The translations under genes were made by a program, and so were the position numbers. The notes below the pieces were generated by a model. The model saw nothing but the letters and a program-made list of their open reading frames with translations, was not told where the DNA came from and did no database searches. 64,000 nt of DNA from Paenibacillus sp. S150 (GTDB taxonomy: Bacteria > Bacillota > Bacilli > Paenibacillales > Paenibacillaceae), in assembly GCF_019352175.1 (NCBI RefSeq), contig NZ_JACBYI010000030.1, positions 1 to 64,000 on the forward strand, in the 5' to 3' direction. Below are positions 1 to 9,075 of the stretch, piece after piece (the stretch's first letter is position 1; every line of letters starts with the position of its first letter).

Positions 1-203
1 GGATCAGGAGCGTAACGACCTTGCTGCAATAACCTTTGGATTTCCCTTAGGTTCGTGCTCACATTCTTCTCGTACATTCCGATGCTGACGCCATCCACTC
101 CGCCACTTCCTTGATTCTTCTTCACCGATAACCAGGCTTCGTGCAGATTATTCATTTGGTAAACCTTATCGATTAAGGAATAGTAACGTCTTTTCGGTTT
201 CAT
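1..203 (-). CDS. ltrA: Group II intron reverse transcriptase/maturase, N-terminal 67 residues
   Basis: This is a partial gene, cut by the window start. The product begins MKPKRRYYSLIDKVYQMNNL and continues with KNQGSGGVDGVS, the RT-0 signature (NxGxxGVDG) of group II intron proteins. It would reverse-transcribe the spliced intron at its DNA target and assist splicing. The ATG at 203 follows AAAGGTGG about 12 bases upstream and is placed inside the intron as expected for a domain IV ORF. The remaining RT, maturase and any endonuclease domains are outside the window. The family assignment is confident; activity is unknown. Confidence 0.85.
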   Translation of the reverse strand, partial: MKPKRRYYSLIDKVYQMNNLHEAWLSVKKNQGSGGVDGVSIGMYEKNVSTNLREIQRLLQQGRYAPD

Positions 204-984
204 TGGTGTTTCACCACCTTTACGCTGCTCTCCAAGCGGGTCTCGTTTCCGCTACAGAGATCGATTCCTTGCTTGTTCCATCCCGGCAACTGCGTGTTAG
301 AAAAAAAAAATTCAATCGCTCCTATTGCCTTGAATGTACTCAGGTCGCCAGTTTGCCTCATCCCCAAGCGTTCTTTCGCTCTCGGCGGGACGCACCCTCT
401 CGGTCAAACCCCAGCTGGTTTAAGACGTGTACGATCTCCACTCGCGAGAACTCACAGGCTTTGACGAAGCACGTTCCCTTTGCCTCTGTCTCTCCTCTTT
501 TGGAGTGAGAGCAGGGTATGCGACAACACCTTCTTTTTTTTTTTCCAGACTACTCGCCATCTCGCAACCCTTCGGCTTGGCTTTCCCTTTCGGTTATACC
601 GCCCCTACCTCGTCCGCGTTTGCGCCAAGGAGACTACGAGACTTCCCTCAGTCATCTGCACCTTCTGTTCTGTCCATCCTGACCCTAATCACGTCGATGA
701 GTCCTACAGGTCATTTCCCTTTAGTTGTTTTCCTGTAAGATATATGAATTCGTATAGGTTTCCCCGTTTTCTTGGCGGGTCACCCAACATCGCCGCCACC
801 TCTGGTTCACTGCATTCCGGGCTGGACTTTGCCTGCAGGCCCTTCAGATTCTTCCTCGCGGAAGACACCCTGCCTATCCGGGCAACCTTCGGTTGCCCGG
901 ATATCTACTTCGGCTACGGCACTTTAAAGGGTAAAGTTACCGGGTGGACTTGAACCACCTAGATGGTGCGACTGTGAGGCGCAC
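1..984 (-). mobile_element. Group II intron, class C-like, 5' part (continues off the window)
   Basis: Read on the minus strand, the intron starts at 984 with GTGCGCC, the usual 5' end of bacterial group II introns. It runs through about 780 nt of structured RNA into the intron-encoded protein, which starts at 203. Inside it are the segment AATCTGAAGG, which I recall from domain I of class C introns such as that of Oceanobacillus iheyensis, and several strong stems (for example TATCCGGGCAACC pairing with GGTTGCCCGGATA near 880-905). It lies one or two bases behind a rho-independent terminator hairpin, the preferred target of class C introns. Domains V and VI and most of the protein lie beyond base 1, so whether the intron is intact cannot be judged. 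Confidence 0.8.
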
Positions 985-985
985 A

Positions 986-1015
986 AGAAAAGCGACCCAA
1001 GTAGGTCGCTTTTCT
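986..1015 (-). terminator. Terminator of the pectate lyase gene and intron target site
   Basis: The perfect stem AAAAGCGACC / GGTCGCTTTT has a short loop and, read on the minus strand, is followed by TTTTCTTG. It lies about 95 bases after the pectate lyase stop codon. The intron begins immediately after it. Confidence 0.8.
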
Positions 1016-1107
1016 GCTTCTCCAATACTCCATTTTAAGCCGGGATGCCTCGAACCTCAGTCCGTAAAACTCAGATAGGTGTAGAGCAGCCCGGTTTTTA
1101 AAACTCT

Positions 1108-3213
1108 CTAATTCAACTGTATATAATACAAATTCGCAGTGCTATCCTTCGTAATGGTATGGGCGCCCGCTGCAAGGGAGATCGTGGCGATGCCATTCGT
1201 TATGGTGTAGCTTGTTCCATCCACTTTGATTTTGGTGCCCTCTGAGTTGAACACCAGGGTTAAGGTTGCAGCCTGGGCAGTCGTGAACTGAATGCTGGTT
1301 GCACTCTCGATTTTCAAGCATTGGGTCAGGGTCAGACCGTTATATACCACGGTTCCCTTGCTTGTTGAGAGATTCCCTTGGATATTGAAGAAACTGCTGG
1401 TTGTCCCGGATGTGGTAAAGTTATGAACGGTTGCTCCCGCTGTCGGCACCGGAGTTGCCGTTGCTGTTGGCGCCGGAGTCGTTGTTGGTGCAGGAGTTGC
1501 GGTTGGCGCCGGAGTCGGGCTCGTCGGGTTGGAATTGCCCCCTACGGATTCAAGCCCGGAGGTGTAGCTCCGGATCGCAGACATCAGCGCTGCATTCACT
1601 GCATACGATGCGTCATCCACCGAATCATTAAATGTCCATGTGAAGTCTCCGCCGTTCAGGCGTCCGGCTTTTGCCGAAACAACCTGTTCAACATTGCTTA
1701 CGTTATCAATATTGGAGGCGCTCACTCCAGTATTGACGGTCGTGTCGAAGTTGTTATAGGCGGTTCCGCCTTTTAATGCTTTGTATGAGCTTGGAACGGT
1801 TTCATTTCTCGACGAAGCGAGATAGGCATCGAAGGAGGTTGCATTGGCCGAAGCCGTTCCAGCATTGGAGTTGGCATAAATCAGACTTGCAGCACCAACA
1901 ATACTATTGTTGTAAGCCTTAATTACACCGCCATCTTCGCCTGAGAACGTCCCCTCTCCCAGAGCATCTGTGCCTTGCAAGGAAATCAGCATTGGATTTT
2001 TGGTATTTCTGAAAACATTGGATTCTACAAAGGCCGAAGCTCCTGTGGTAACGCCCACACCATACTTGGAGACTCCGTCAAAGAAGTTATTATAGACATG
2101 AACAGAGGCCACCCGGATCCGCGGATGACGGGAGTCCGAATGATCGAACCAGTTATGGTGGAAGGTGACAAAGAATTCTGCCGACTCGCTTAAGCCGACC
2201 AGAGCCGCTTTTCCGGAATCCCAGTAGTGGTTGTACGAGATGGTAATATACGTTGATCCTTTTTTAAGGTCTGTGGAACCATCGCCTTTGGCTTGGTCCG
2301 CATCGCTTCCCGCCGCTCCATAGAAAATATCATTATTATGCACCCATACATTCACATTGCCCGTATCCATTGAAATGCCATCGTCAGGGAACAGCATTAC
2401 ACCCAGGTTTCTTACTTCCACATTGCCGACATATCTAAGCAGCATTCCCCAACCATAGGCATAAGCATCTTTGCCGATTCCTTCAATTGTAATATTCATT
2501 TCCGAATAATTGTTTTTACCTTTGACTTCAAGATATCCGCTGCTGTTAAGCTGTCCGCTCAGGTCAGAGGCAGTAACTTTTCCGATAATCCGGATGGCAA
2601 GCGGCGTTGTATCATAGCCTTTTTGTCTCAGTGTCAGAATCCCGCCAAGACCCACACCCGTCTGTATAGTGCCCGAGCTGCTGGTTTTCACAGGAAGCGT
2701 TACGGTCTGGGCATTCTGCGAGGTAACGTACAGCACTTGCGCACCATTCTTGAGCGTTCCATTATCATTATAAGCGCCTGAACCTGTACCGTATTGCGAG
2801 CTTGGCGAAAAAGCAAATCCGGAACGGTCATATGACGTTACAGCCAGCGTTCCTGTGACAGCATTTGCGGCCCCTCCCGACACCGTAGCTTCAACCTTTA
2901 TTACATAGCTGCCAGCGGCAAGCCCTACAGCATCCGCTCTCCAATAGGAAGCGTATTTACGAATCAATTCAGTATTGATTTGTTGATACTGGGAATCCGC
3001 TGCACTTGCAGCTTTGACATATACCGTATATCCCGTCGCATTGCTCACAGGCGACCATTCCACATATGCCGTCTCACTGCCGCCTCCACTGCCGGTTATC
3101 GTAAGACCCGCAGCATGTACTACTGAATCCCCCCATCCGCCAGCAGCTATTAAAGATAGTACAAGTGAAAACATCAAAACAATACTGGATACCTTCGCAG
3201 CTCTTTTCTTCAC
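1108..3213 (-). CDS. Secreted pectate lyase (PL1-like) with fibronectin-like and C-terminal beta domains
   Basis: An extracellular enzyme predicted to cleave polygalacturonate by beta-elimination. Its 701 residues begin with a signal peptide (about 1-35, ending VHAA), then a fibronectin III-like domain (about 36-125), a right-handed beta-helix of the pectate lyase 1 type (about 150-555), a Pro/Thr-rich linker (about 560-592) and a C-terminal beta-rich domain that may bind carbohydrate. The helix carries FHHNWFDHSDSRHPRIR near residue 360, the conserved histidine and arginine strand of PL1 lyases. The start is a GTG at 3213 preceded by GGGAGGG. A cre-like site lies upstream, so carbon catabolite control is likely. 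A group II intron sits behind its terminator. Confidence 0.85.
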   Translation of the reverse strand: MKKRAAKVSSIVLMFSLVLSLIAAGGWGDSVVHAAGLTITGSGGGSETAYVEWSPVSNATGYTVYVKAASAADSQYQQINTELIRKYASYWRADAVGLAAGSYVIKVEATVSGGAANAVTGTLAVTSYDRSGFAFSPSSQYGTGSGAYNDNGTLKNGAQVLYVTSQNAQTVTLPVKTSSSGTIQTGVGLGGILTLRQKGYDTTPLAIRIIGKVTASDLSGQLNSSGYLEVKGKNNYSEMNITIEGIGKDAYAYGWGMLLRYVGNVEVRNLGVMLFPDDGISMDTGNVNVWVHNNDIFYGAAGSDADQAKGDGSTDLKKGSTYITISYNHYWDSGKAALVGLSESAEFFVTFHHNWFDHSDSRHPRIRVASVHVYNNFFDGVSKYGVGVTTGASAFVESNVFRNTKNPMLISLQGTDALGEGTFSGEDGGVIKAYNNSIVGAASLIYANSNAGTASANATSFDAYLASSRNETVPSSYKALKGGTAYNNFDTTVNTGVSASNIDNVSNVEQVVSAKAGRLNGGDFTWTFNDSVDDASYAVNAALMSAIRSYTSGLESVGGNSNPTSPTPAPTATPAPTTTPAPTATATPVPTAGATVHNFTTSGTTSSFFNIQGNLSTSKGTVVYNGLTLTQCLKIESATSIQFTTAQAATLTLVFNSEGTKIKVDGTSYTITNGIATISLAAGAHTITKDSTANLYYIQLN

Positions 3214-3251
3214 TTAATTCCCTCCCGATTTTAATTTATTGCAGCTACTAC

Positions 3252-3265
3252 TGAAACCGTTTGCA
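3252..3265. promoter_or_regulatory. cre-like CcpA site upstream of the pectate lyase gene
   Basis: TGAAACCGTTTGCA fits the Bacillus catabolite-response consensus TGWAANCGNTNWCA at all but one position. It lies about 40 bases upstream of the start codon, which is a sensible place for repression of a polysaccharide-degrading enzyme by CcpA. Confidence 0.55.
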
Positions 3266-3632
3266 AATAATTATGAAGCTTTTTTATCCTCCTCCTTCTT
3301 TAAGATCTTGTCTCTTTTTCCGGCGGGTCAGGACAATGGGGCCGGGGTTTGCCGGATTCTCAAATTTCTTCAAAAATTCCCCCTTAAAAAGATACATATT
3401 TTGGAATCCCAACGTCCTGAGCATACCAATCGTGAAAGCGGTTCCGAAACAATCATTTACTCATATCGGATTGCTTCCTGCAGTATTCTGAGTTAATGAT
3501 TATAAGACAGTGGAATGATACTTTACCGGTCTGCGGCATATCTTAGCTGGAGGGCTTAAGGAACGGCGGGTAGCAGGACAAGGGGCAAACGCGGGTTTTA
3601 TGAGGCAGGCTTGGCCTGGATACGCGTAAAAC

Positions 3633-3691
3633 AAGCAGAAACGGCTACGCCGTCCTTGTAGAAGGACGGCGTGTTTCAGCGGGAAATAGAA
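3633..3691 (+). repeat. Dispersed palindromic repeat, copy 1 of 6
   Basis: The sequence GAAACGGCTACGCCGTCCTT, a short loop, and AAGGACGGCGTGTTTC form a long stem, followed by AGCGGGAAATAGAAG. The same pattern occurs at 33174, 33270, 33448, 50317 and 52233. This copy lacks the AAACATATAAA tail and runs straight into the esterase terminator. The rest of the 3214-3742 interval shows no credible gene. Confidence 0.8.
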
Positions 3692-3717
3692 GACATCCCT
3701 AAAGATGTCTTCCGCAT
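3691..3717 (-). terminator. Terminator hairpin after the esterase gene
   Basis: Inverted repeat GAAGACATC / GATGTCTTC with a six-base loop, directly downstream of the esterase stop codon. The U-tract is weak (CTATTTCCC). Confidence 0.5.
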
Positions 3718-3742
3718 TGCAATTCTGAGATAACGGCATGAT

Positions 3743-4672
3743 TTACAAATCAAATGCCCTTCTTAAGGCCTCAATTCTTCTCTCCACACTCTGCCGCACA
3801 ATTTCGCTTTTTTCGGCTACATCGTATCCATGGATCGTTCCCTTTGTGTAATGTATTTCAACCGGAATCCCGCTTTTCCGCAGGGCTTCGGCGTAATGGA
3901 TTCCTTCATCCCGCAAGCAATCAAACTCTGTAATTTCAACAAAGGCATCAGGCAGGTTTTCAAAAGAAGCGGCTTCCATAGGTGAAGCATATTCTCTCTT
4001 GCCGGCTCCTACCCCATCCTTGAGATACAGCTTCCACATCTTCTCATTCAGCCTGGAGTTCCACAGCGGTGTATCTACAAACTCTTTAATGGATTCCGTA
4101 TCCTGTCTTGCATCTGTTACCGGATAGAGCAGCAACTGAAAACAAATACGCGGTGCCTTCCGATCACGGGCCAATAGTGTCACTGCAGCAGCAAGTGCGC
4201 CGCCCGCACTATCTCCGCCTACGGCTATTCTGTTTGTATCAACGCCTAACGTTTCCGCATGCTCGCAGACCCATTCAAATGCAGCATAACAATCCTCAAC
4301 GCCATAAGGAAAAGGGTACTTAGGTGCCAGTCTATAATCCACAAAGATTAATTTGCAGGGTGTCTTCAGAGCATACTCGCGAACTAAATGGATATGGGAA
4401 GGCGCTGCCTGTAAGGCAAAGGCCCCTCCATGTAGGTAAATGAGGCAGGGGGCGTTCGTCCCAATACCCGCAGGCTCAAAGAGGGTCAGGTCAAGCTTTC
4501 CATTTTTATAGCCGGAAATGACTTCTTTCGATACCTTCATCCCCCCGGCAGGCTCAAGCTTATTCACACTTCTCACTATCAGCTTATTCAGTATTGGCAA
4601 TAACCAAGAATTCAAAGGGAGCGTTCTCTTGGCGTATGGCTCAAAGTCACTATGTATGCTGTATTTGCTCAT
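3743..4672 (-). CDS. Alpha/beta-hydrolase esterase, hormone-sensitive-lipase type
   Basis: A cytoplasmic carboxylesterase or lipase of 309 residues. The oxyanion-hole motif HGGAF (about residue 80) and the nucleophile elbow GDSAGG (about 153-158) mark the hormone-sensitive-lipase (family IV) group, with VDYRLAPKYPFP between them. The expected acid and histidine lie near the C-terminus (EFDCLRDEG and IHGYD). No signal peptide is seen. The ATG at 4672 follows AGGAGG at good spacing. It appears to be a single-gene unit between the pectate lyase gene and an accessory region. The natural ester substrate cannot be told from sequence. Confidence 0.85.
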   Translation of the reverse strand: MSKYSIHSDFEPYAKRTLPLNSWLLPILNKLIVRSVNKLEPAGGMKVSKEVISGYKNGKLDLTLFEPAGIGTNAPCLIYLHGGAFALQAAPSHIHLVREYALKTPCKLIFVDYRLAPKYPFPYGVEDCYAAFEWVCEHAETLGVDTNRIAVGGDSAGGALAAAVTLLARDRKAPRICFQLLLYPVTDARQDTESIKEFVDTPLWNSRLNEKMWKLYLKDGVGAGKREYASPMEAASFENLPDAFVEITEFDCLRDEGIHYAEALRKSGIPVEIHYTKGTIHGYDVAEKSEIVRQSVERRIEALRRAFDL

Positions 4673-4998
4673 TCGATTCCTCCTGTAATAAGAGCTTGCT
4701 GATACTTTATAATAGCTGATTGTATTTATAAAAACAAACCGGAATCACAATGAGTTCAACGCAGCCGTATAAGCAAATCTGCCCCCGGCAAATCCGACCT
4801 TAGGATCAAATCGGGTTGGGATAATCCGTCTCTTGATCCGTCGGGAATTGCCGCGGGAATTGTCAGCGGGGCAGGGCTCCGGGGGGGCGGGCATGATTTT
4901 ATGCAGAACAAATCAGGAATCCCATATCATCCGTATGCAGGTAGAATAAACCTATGCTTCAATATTTGATTGACAGCCATGTCACCGGAGGAACCGGA

Positions 4999-5026
4999 TT
5001 GAATTTATATTCTAATAATGTATAAT
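4999..5026 (+). promoter_or_regulatory. Promoter of the AbrB/Doc toxin-antitoxin operon
   Basis: The hexamers TTGAAT and TATAAT are 16 bases apart. The -10 box lies inside a dyad (ATAATTGTTAT), a plausible site for autorepression by the AbrB-type antitoxin. The preceding 4673-4998 stretch shows no gene. Confidence 0.5.
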
Positions 5027-5065
5027 TGTTATAACAGTCATATATATTAATAAGTAGGAACTCCA

Positions 5066-5329
5066 ATGAATAGGGTGATCGAAATGGAACGGAAAGTTTC
5101 AAAAATTGGAAATAGCCTTGGTATAACAATGACCGATGCCCTAAAACAGATAGGACTAGATCAAGGAGATACTGTCCTTATTGATGTAAACCCGGTGACG
5201 GGTGAAATTATTATCAGAAAATCAAATAAAGTCTCATTGCCTAATGGAATTAGCGAGGATTTTATGGATTCTTTGGCCGATGTTATTCATAAATATGATC
5301 AGACATTACATGGACTCAAAGATAGATGA
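5066..5329 (+). CDS. AbrB/MazE-type antitoxin of a Doc toxin-antitoxin pair
   Basis: An 87-residue protein with an N-terminal swapped-hairpin DNA-binding domain (MERKVSKIGNSLGI and GDTVLIDV, about residues 7-50) and a short helical C-terminal tail that should neutralise the partner toxin. It overlaps the downstream Doc gene by four bases (ATGA), so the pair is translationally coupled. Two starts are possible: ATG 5066, used here, or ATG 5084, which gives the more typical N-terminus MERKVSK. It should bind its own promoter, where a dyad overlaps the -10 box. Pairing of AbrB-type antitoxins with Doc toxins is known in Firmicutes. Confidence 0.8.
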   Translation: MNRVIEMERKVSKIGNSLGITMTDALKQIGLDQGDTVLIDVNPVTGEIIIRKSNKVSLPNGISEDFMDSLADVIHKYDQTLHGLKDR

Positions 5330-5724
5330 AGCTAACACGCTATTTATCCGTACAAGAAGTCATCGCTGTTAATCTTGCAATGATTCAACGCTATAGCCCT
5401 GGAGAGCAAATTGGGGTAAAAGACGCTGGGTTACTTGATTCAGCAGTCTTTCGCCCGCAATTTTCCGCTTTTGGAGATGAGGCTTACCCCACTATTTTTG
5501 AGAAAGGCGCAGCATTGTTTCAATCACTGGGCCAAAATCACCCGTTTCACAATGCTAATAAACGCACTGCTTTTACAGCACTTGTAATTTTCTTAAAGCT
5601 CAACGATTTGAGCTTTGAGATGGATACGAAGAAAGCTGAAGATTTTACGGTAGATATGGTTAACCATAAATTTGAGCTTAAGGAGTTAACCCATATTCTT
5701 GAAGCCCACTGTGTCCCAAAATAG
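5326..5724 (+). CDS. doc: Doc (death-on-curing) Fic-fold toxin
   Basis: A 132-residue protein with the Doc form of the Fic motif, HPFHNANKRTAF, at about residues 77-88. Doc proteins of this kind phosphorylate elongation factor Tu and halt translation (family knowledge). The motif is intact, with His, Phe, Asn, Lys and Arg present, so the toxin looks active. It overlaps the antitoxin gene by four bases and is followed by a strong terminator, so the operon has two genes. Confidence 0.85.
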   Translation: MKLTRYLSVQEVIAVNLAMIQRYSPGEQIGVKDAGLLDSAVFRPQFSAFGDEAYPTIFEKGAALFQSLGQNHPFHNANKRTAFTALVIFLKLNDLSFEMDTKKAEDFTVDMVNHKFELKELTHILEAHCVPK

Positions 5725-5735
5725 GAGCATAAATC

Positions 5736-5764
5736 AAAAAGCGACCGATTAAGGTCGCTTTTTC
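5736..5764 (+). terminator. Terminator of the AbrB/Doc operon
   Basis: AAAAAGCGACC / GGTCGCTTTTT hairpin with a U-tract. The stem sequence is nearly the same as the pectate lyase terminator at 986-1015. Confidence 0.8.
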
Positions 5765-5810
5765 AATTTTATAACACAATCCTTATGGTTAAATAATTCG
5801 TCCGTATACG

Positions 5811-6356
5811 CTACTCAAGGTCTTCTTCTTCATCCACGTGTCCTAAATAATCGCTATACAACTCCATCATCCCATCTCCAAAACCCCAGCCAATTTCCTG
5901 ACTGCTCTGCATCAATTCGTTGCATCGATCTACAAACTTGTCTTCCAATTGATTGTCCACAATATACTTTAGGGCTTGTTCATATATGCTTGTAATAGTA
6001 CGATAGAATCTTTCATCTATATCTCCGTATGAAAGCGTAAAATCCACCCCGCATTCCACTGTAAAAACCATTATTTCTGCAATATGCTCCTTGTTGTTTG
6101 AAATATTACTAAAGTCCTTTATTGCTTGCTTCATAATCGGGTATCGCAGAATCTCTCCCTTGTGGTGGCCGAATTCCTTCTCAATAATTTTCTTGTACTT
6201 GTCTAAGACCTCCTCTTGCTCGGGAAATAACACCGAATAATAATACTCATGAATAATTGGATGTTTCTTGGCCAAATTCAAGATTTCAGCCTCAAGCTCT
6301 TCCCTCGTAAGATTGTTCAAATGCTTTTTAATGGTTGAGTTACTTAATTTCAGCAT
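5811..6356 (-). CDS. DUF6155-like hypothetical protein
   Basis: A 181-residue acidic, largely helical cytoplasmic protein beginning MLKLSNSTIKKHLNNLTREE. I chose the ATG at 6356 because AAGGAGATC lies just upstream; the longer open frame extends into the divergent helicase gene and is not credible. The N-terminal pattern (KKHLNNLTREELEAEILNLA, then a motif like HEYYYSVL) resembles the DUF6155 family as I recall it; the function is unknown. It is transcribed divergently from the primase-helicase gene across a 91-bp spacer. Nothing shows that the two act together. Confidence 0.55.
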   Translation of the reverse strand: MLKLSNSTIKKHLNNLTREELEAEILNLAKKHPIIHEYYYSVLFPEQEEVLDKYKKIIEKEFGHHKGEILRYPIMKQAIKDFSNISNNKEHIAEIMVFTVECGVDFTLSYGDIDERFYRTITSIYEQALKYIVDNQLEDKFVDRCNELMQSSQEIGWGFGDGMMELYSDYLGHVDEEEDLE

Positions 6357-6447
6357 TACTATGATCTCCTTAATCGGGTTATAATTCCCAGTATTATTAC
6401 TCAGCAGCTTACAAGGTATAATATAAATAAAACGTGAGGACCAATCA

Positions 6448-8910
6448 ATGGACAATATCGAGGACAAATATAATGCGGCTCTGGCGCATATTGAGGAACT
6501 TAAGCTGGAAGTCACCCGGTTGAGAAGTCTACTAGGGCTTTGGGATGATGACAATATAGTAATTACTAATGAACAAATAACTTCCAATCCCACCTCCCAG
6601 AAAAAAGAAAGCAAGGGGACAACCGTTCCAGAATCCATTGTTCACCAGTACTCCACCGTAGAGGACAAGCTCGCCCTATATAAAAGTTATTTCCGCGGCA
6701 GAGACGATGTTTATCCGATTCGCTGGAGCAACAAGCAAGGCAAGTCCGGATATTCGCCCGCTTGTGCCAATGAGTGGACTTCCGTCTGTGAGAAACCCCG
6801 AATAAAGTGTTCGGTTTGCAAGCACCAGAGCTTCATGCCTCTTACAAACGAAGTGCTGTCAGCCCATTTAGATGCACGGCAAGACCGGACGATTGGTATC
6901 TATCCCATCCTGCCGGATGAGACCTGCTGGTTTTTGGCCATGGATTTTGACAAACATGATTGGAAGCAAGATGTTACTGCCGTGATGGAGCTATGTGCAA
7001 GCCATGAAATCCCCGCACTCTTAGAGCGCTCGCGTTCCGGCAATGGGGGGCATATCTGGATTTTCTTCAGTCAAAACATTGAGGCGGCTACAGCCAGAAG
7101 ATTCGGAATGACCCTGCTGAGTCTTACCATGAACTACAGATATCAGATCGGCATGGATTCCTATGACCGCCTGTTTCCCAATCAGGACACGCTGCCCAAA
7201 GGCGGATTCGGCAACCTCATTGCCCTTCCTCTTCAAGGCGGGCCGCGTAAACAGGGAAACAGCGTCTTTGTTGACGATTGCTTTGAGCCTTATGCTGACC
7301 AATGGGGTATATTATCCAAACTTGGCAAGATGGGCGAAGACCAAGTAAAGCAATTTATATACAAGCACGGGGAGCGTGGACTTTTCAGCAATTACAAAAT
7401 TACTACGGGATCAGACCATGACGCAGATGGATTAATCTTGTTACAAGAGAACCCGACTCAGATAGAAGAGGTCCTTATGGAATCTTTACCTGCTGAAATA
7501 CAGATTCTGCAATCGGATCGTCTGTATATTCTCAAGTCCGGACTTCCTTCAAGCGCAATTCATGCTCTGATCAAAATAGCTTCCTTCTCCAACCCTGATT
7601 TTCATAAAGCACAAGCGATGCGGCTCTCCACCTATGGTAAACCCCGGGTGATCTCGTGTGCCGAGGATCTGGAGAACTATGTAGTTCTGCCAAGGGGATG
7701 CTTGCAGGATTTGCTATCTTTTTTCGAGCATAATCAAGTTAAGGTATCGCTTCAGGACCAACGTTCGTCTGGAACTTCTATCGAGGCAGAGTTCACCGGT
7801 ACGCTGAGTACTCTTCAGGATACAGCAGCCAGAGCTATTCTAAGCCGGGACATAGGCGTTCTCTCGGCGGCAACCGCATTCGGTAAAACTGTCATAGCAG
7901 CCAGCATTATCGCTTCAAGAAAGACAAACACCCTTATCTTGGTGCACCGCCGGGAGCTTATGGAACAATGGCAGGAACGTTTGCAAACCTTTCTCGAAGT
8001 CCCAAAGCAGGCAATTGGATTGATCGGCGGCGGCAAAAACAAACGAACCGGCATCATCGACATTGCTGTCATTCAGAGCCTCAACTATAAGGGGAATGTT
8101 AAGCCCTTCGTAAGTGAATACGGCCAGGTCATTGTGGATGAGTGCCACCACGTATCCGCCTACAGCTTCGAACAGGTTCTGCGGGAAGTCAAAGCAAAGT
8201 ATGTGTTTGGCTTAACGGCCACACCTAAACGGCAAGACGGACAGGAAGCCATTGTACGGTTCCAGCTTGGACCTGTGTTATTGAAGGTGGATGCCAAAAG
8301 CCTAAGCAGCTCCAGAGGATTTTCATTAAGGGTGGTCCCCCGTTATACTCACTTTCAGATCAAGTCAGGGGAACAAACTTCCGGAATTCAGGACATCTAC
8401 CAGCAGCTTGTAGACAATGAGGAGCGTAATACACTTATTTTTGACGATTTGCTAACCTGCTTGGATGAAGGTCGCTCTCCACTGCTGCTGGTTGAACGAA
8501 TCGCTCATGCTGAATATTTTGCAGAGAGATTACATGCCTTTGCCAAAAATGTAATTGTGCTTAGAGGCGGAATGGGGAAAAAGCAAAGAGAGGCTCTACG
8601 CGCCCAAATTGCTTCTATTCCAGAAGATCAGGAGCGTGTAGTTATTGCTACCGGCAAGCTGATCGGTGAAGGCTTCGATGACGCCAGACTGGACACCTTG
8701 TTTCTGGTCCACCCCATCTCCTGGTCAGGCACCTTGCAGCAATATGCAGGCCGCCTGCACCGAAGTCATGCAAATAAAGAAGAAGTGAAGATATATGATT
8801 ATATTGACCTTCAGGTTCCAATGTTAATAGCGATGTTCAAGAAAAGAGTGAAAGGATATCGGAAGATGGGATACAAGGGGGCGGAGTTGCAGAAAAGTTA
8901 TGAAAAATAA
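6448..8910 (+). CDS. Archaeo-eukaryotic primase domain fused to SF2 helicase (TOTE conflict-system type)
   Basis: An 820-residue protein with an N-terminal coiled coil (about 5-30), a zinc-ribbon-like cysteine set (C106, C114, C121, C124), then an archaeo-eukaryotic primase-like domain with AMDFDKHDW (about 164-172, the catalytic acidic pair) and SGNGGHIW (about 197-204). A superfamily II helicase follows: AFGKT (about 476-480), DECHH (about 564), GLTATPKR (about 590) and QYAGRLHR (about 765). This layout matches the primase-helicase core of TOTE systems, which are proposed biological-conflict (defence) modules. No separate nuclease gene is adjacent on this strand, so it may act alone. It lies in an accessory region beside toxin-like genes. 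Confidence 0.8.
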   Translation: MDNIEDKYNAALAHIEELKLEVTRLRSLLGLWDDDNIVITNEQITSNPTSQKKESKGTTVPESIVHQYSTVEDKLALYKSYFRGRDDVYPIRWSNKQGKSGYSPACANEWTSVCEKPRIKCSVCKHQSFMPLTNEVLSAHLDARQDRTIGIYPILPDETCWFLAMDFDKHDWKQDVTAVMELCASHEIPALLERSRSGNGGHIWIFFSQNIEAATARRFGMTLLSLTMNYRYQIGMDSYDRLFPNQDTLPKGGFGNLIALPLQGGPRKQGNSVFVDDCFEPYADQWGILSKLGKMGEDQVKQFIYKHGERGLFSNYKITTGSDHDADGLILLQENPTQIEEVLMESLPAEIQILQSDRLYILKSGLPSSAIHALIKIASFSNPDFHKAQAMRLSTYGKPRVISCAEDLENYVVLPRGCLQDLLSFFEHNQVKVSLQDQRSSGTSIEAEFTGTLSTLQDTAARAILSRDIGVLSAATAFGKTVIAASIIASRKTNTLILVHRRELMEQWQERLQTFLEVPKQAIGLIGGGKNKRTGIIDIAVIQSLNYKGNVKPFVSEYGQVIVDECHHVSAYSFEQVLREVKAKYVFGLTATPKRQDGQEAIVRFQLGPVLLKVDAKSLSSSRGFSLRVVPRYTHFQIKSGEQTSGIQDIYQQLVDNEERNTLIFDDLLTCLDEGRSPLLLVERIAHAEYFAERLHAFAKNVIVLRGGMGKKQREALRAQIASIPEDQERVVIATGKLIGEGFDDARLDTLFLVHPISWSGTLQQYAGRLHRSHANKEEVKIYDYIDLQVPMLIAMFKKRVKGYRKMGYKGAELQKSYEK

Positions 8911-9075
8911 GCCGGGCGTATTGTACCCCTTCCCAAAAAGGGTCTTAATGTCTTGCTGGTAGGCTTCTTCAAATTCAACAGATAACTTTTCTGTAAAGCG
9001 CTAAATCTCCTTTGCCCCATTTACTTCAAAAGCCGTAATATCTAATTCATGATTAAAATATGATGTATTTAATGT
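8905..9075 (-). pseudogene. Possible decayed coding remnant
   Basis: The minus strand reads as a protein-like frame (HELDITAFEVNGAKEI, stop, RFTEKLSVEFEEAYQQDIKT) with an in-frame TAG and no start. The composition looks coding, but I cannot name a family. The 8911-9231 gap is otherwise AT-rich and empty apart from the Fic promoter region. Confidence 0.25.

Noticed and set aside
203..953. Overlapping plus-strand open frames in the intron region
   Set aside because: They run antisense through the intron RNA, have no ribosome sites and no protein-like composition.
930..965. A tRNA T-arm-like motif (GGTTCAAGTCCACC on the minus strand)
   Set aside because: No acceptor, D or anticodon arm can be drawn around it, and it lies inside the group II intron 5' domain.
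3500..3739. A 79-residue minus-strand frame behind the esterase gene
   Set aside because: It reads through repeat copy 1 and a terminator and has no ribosome site.
5811..6638. 275-residue version of the DUF6155-like protein
   Set aside because: The extra N-terminal part lies antisense to the primase-helicase gene; a clear ribosome site supports ATG 6356.
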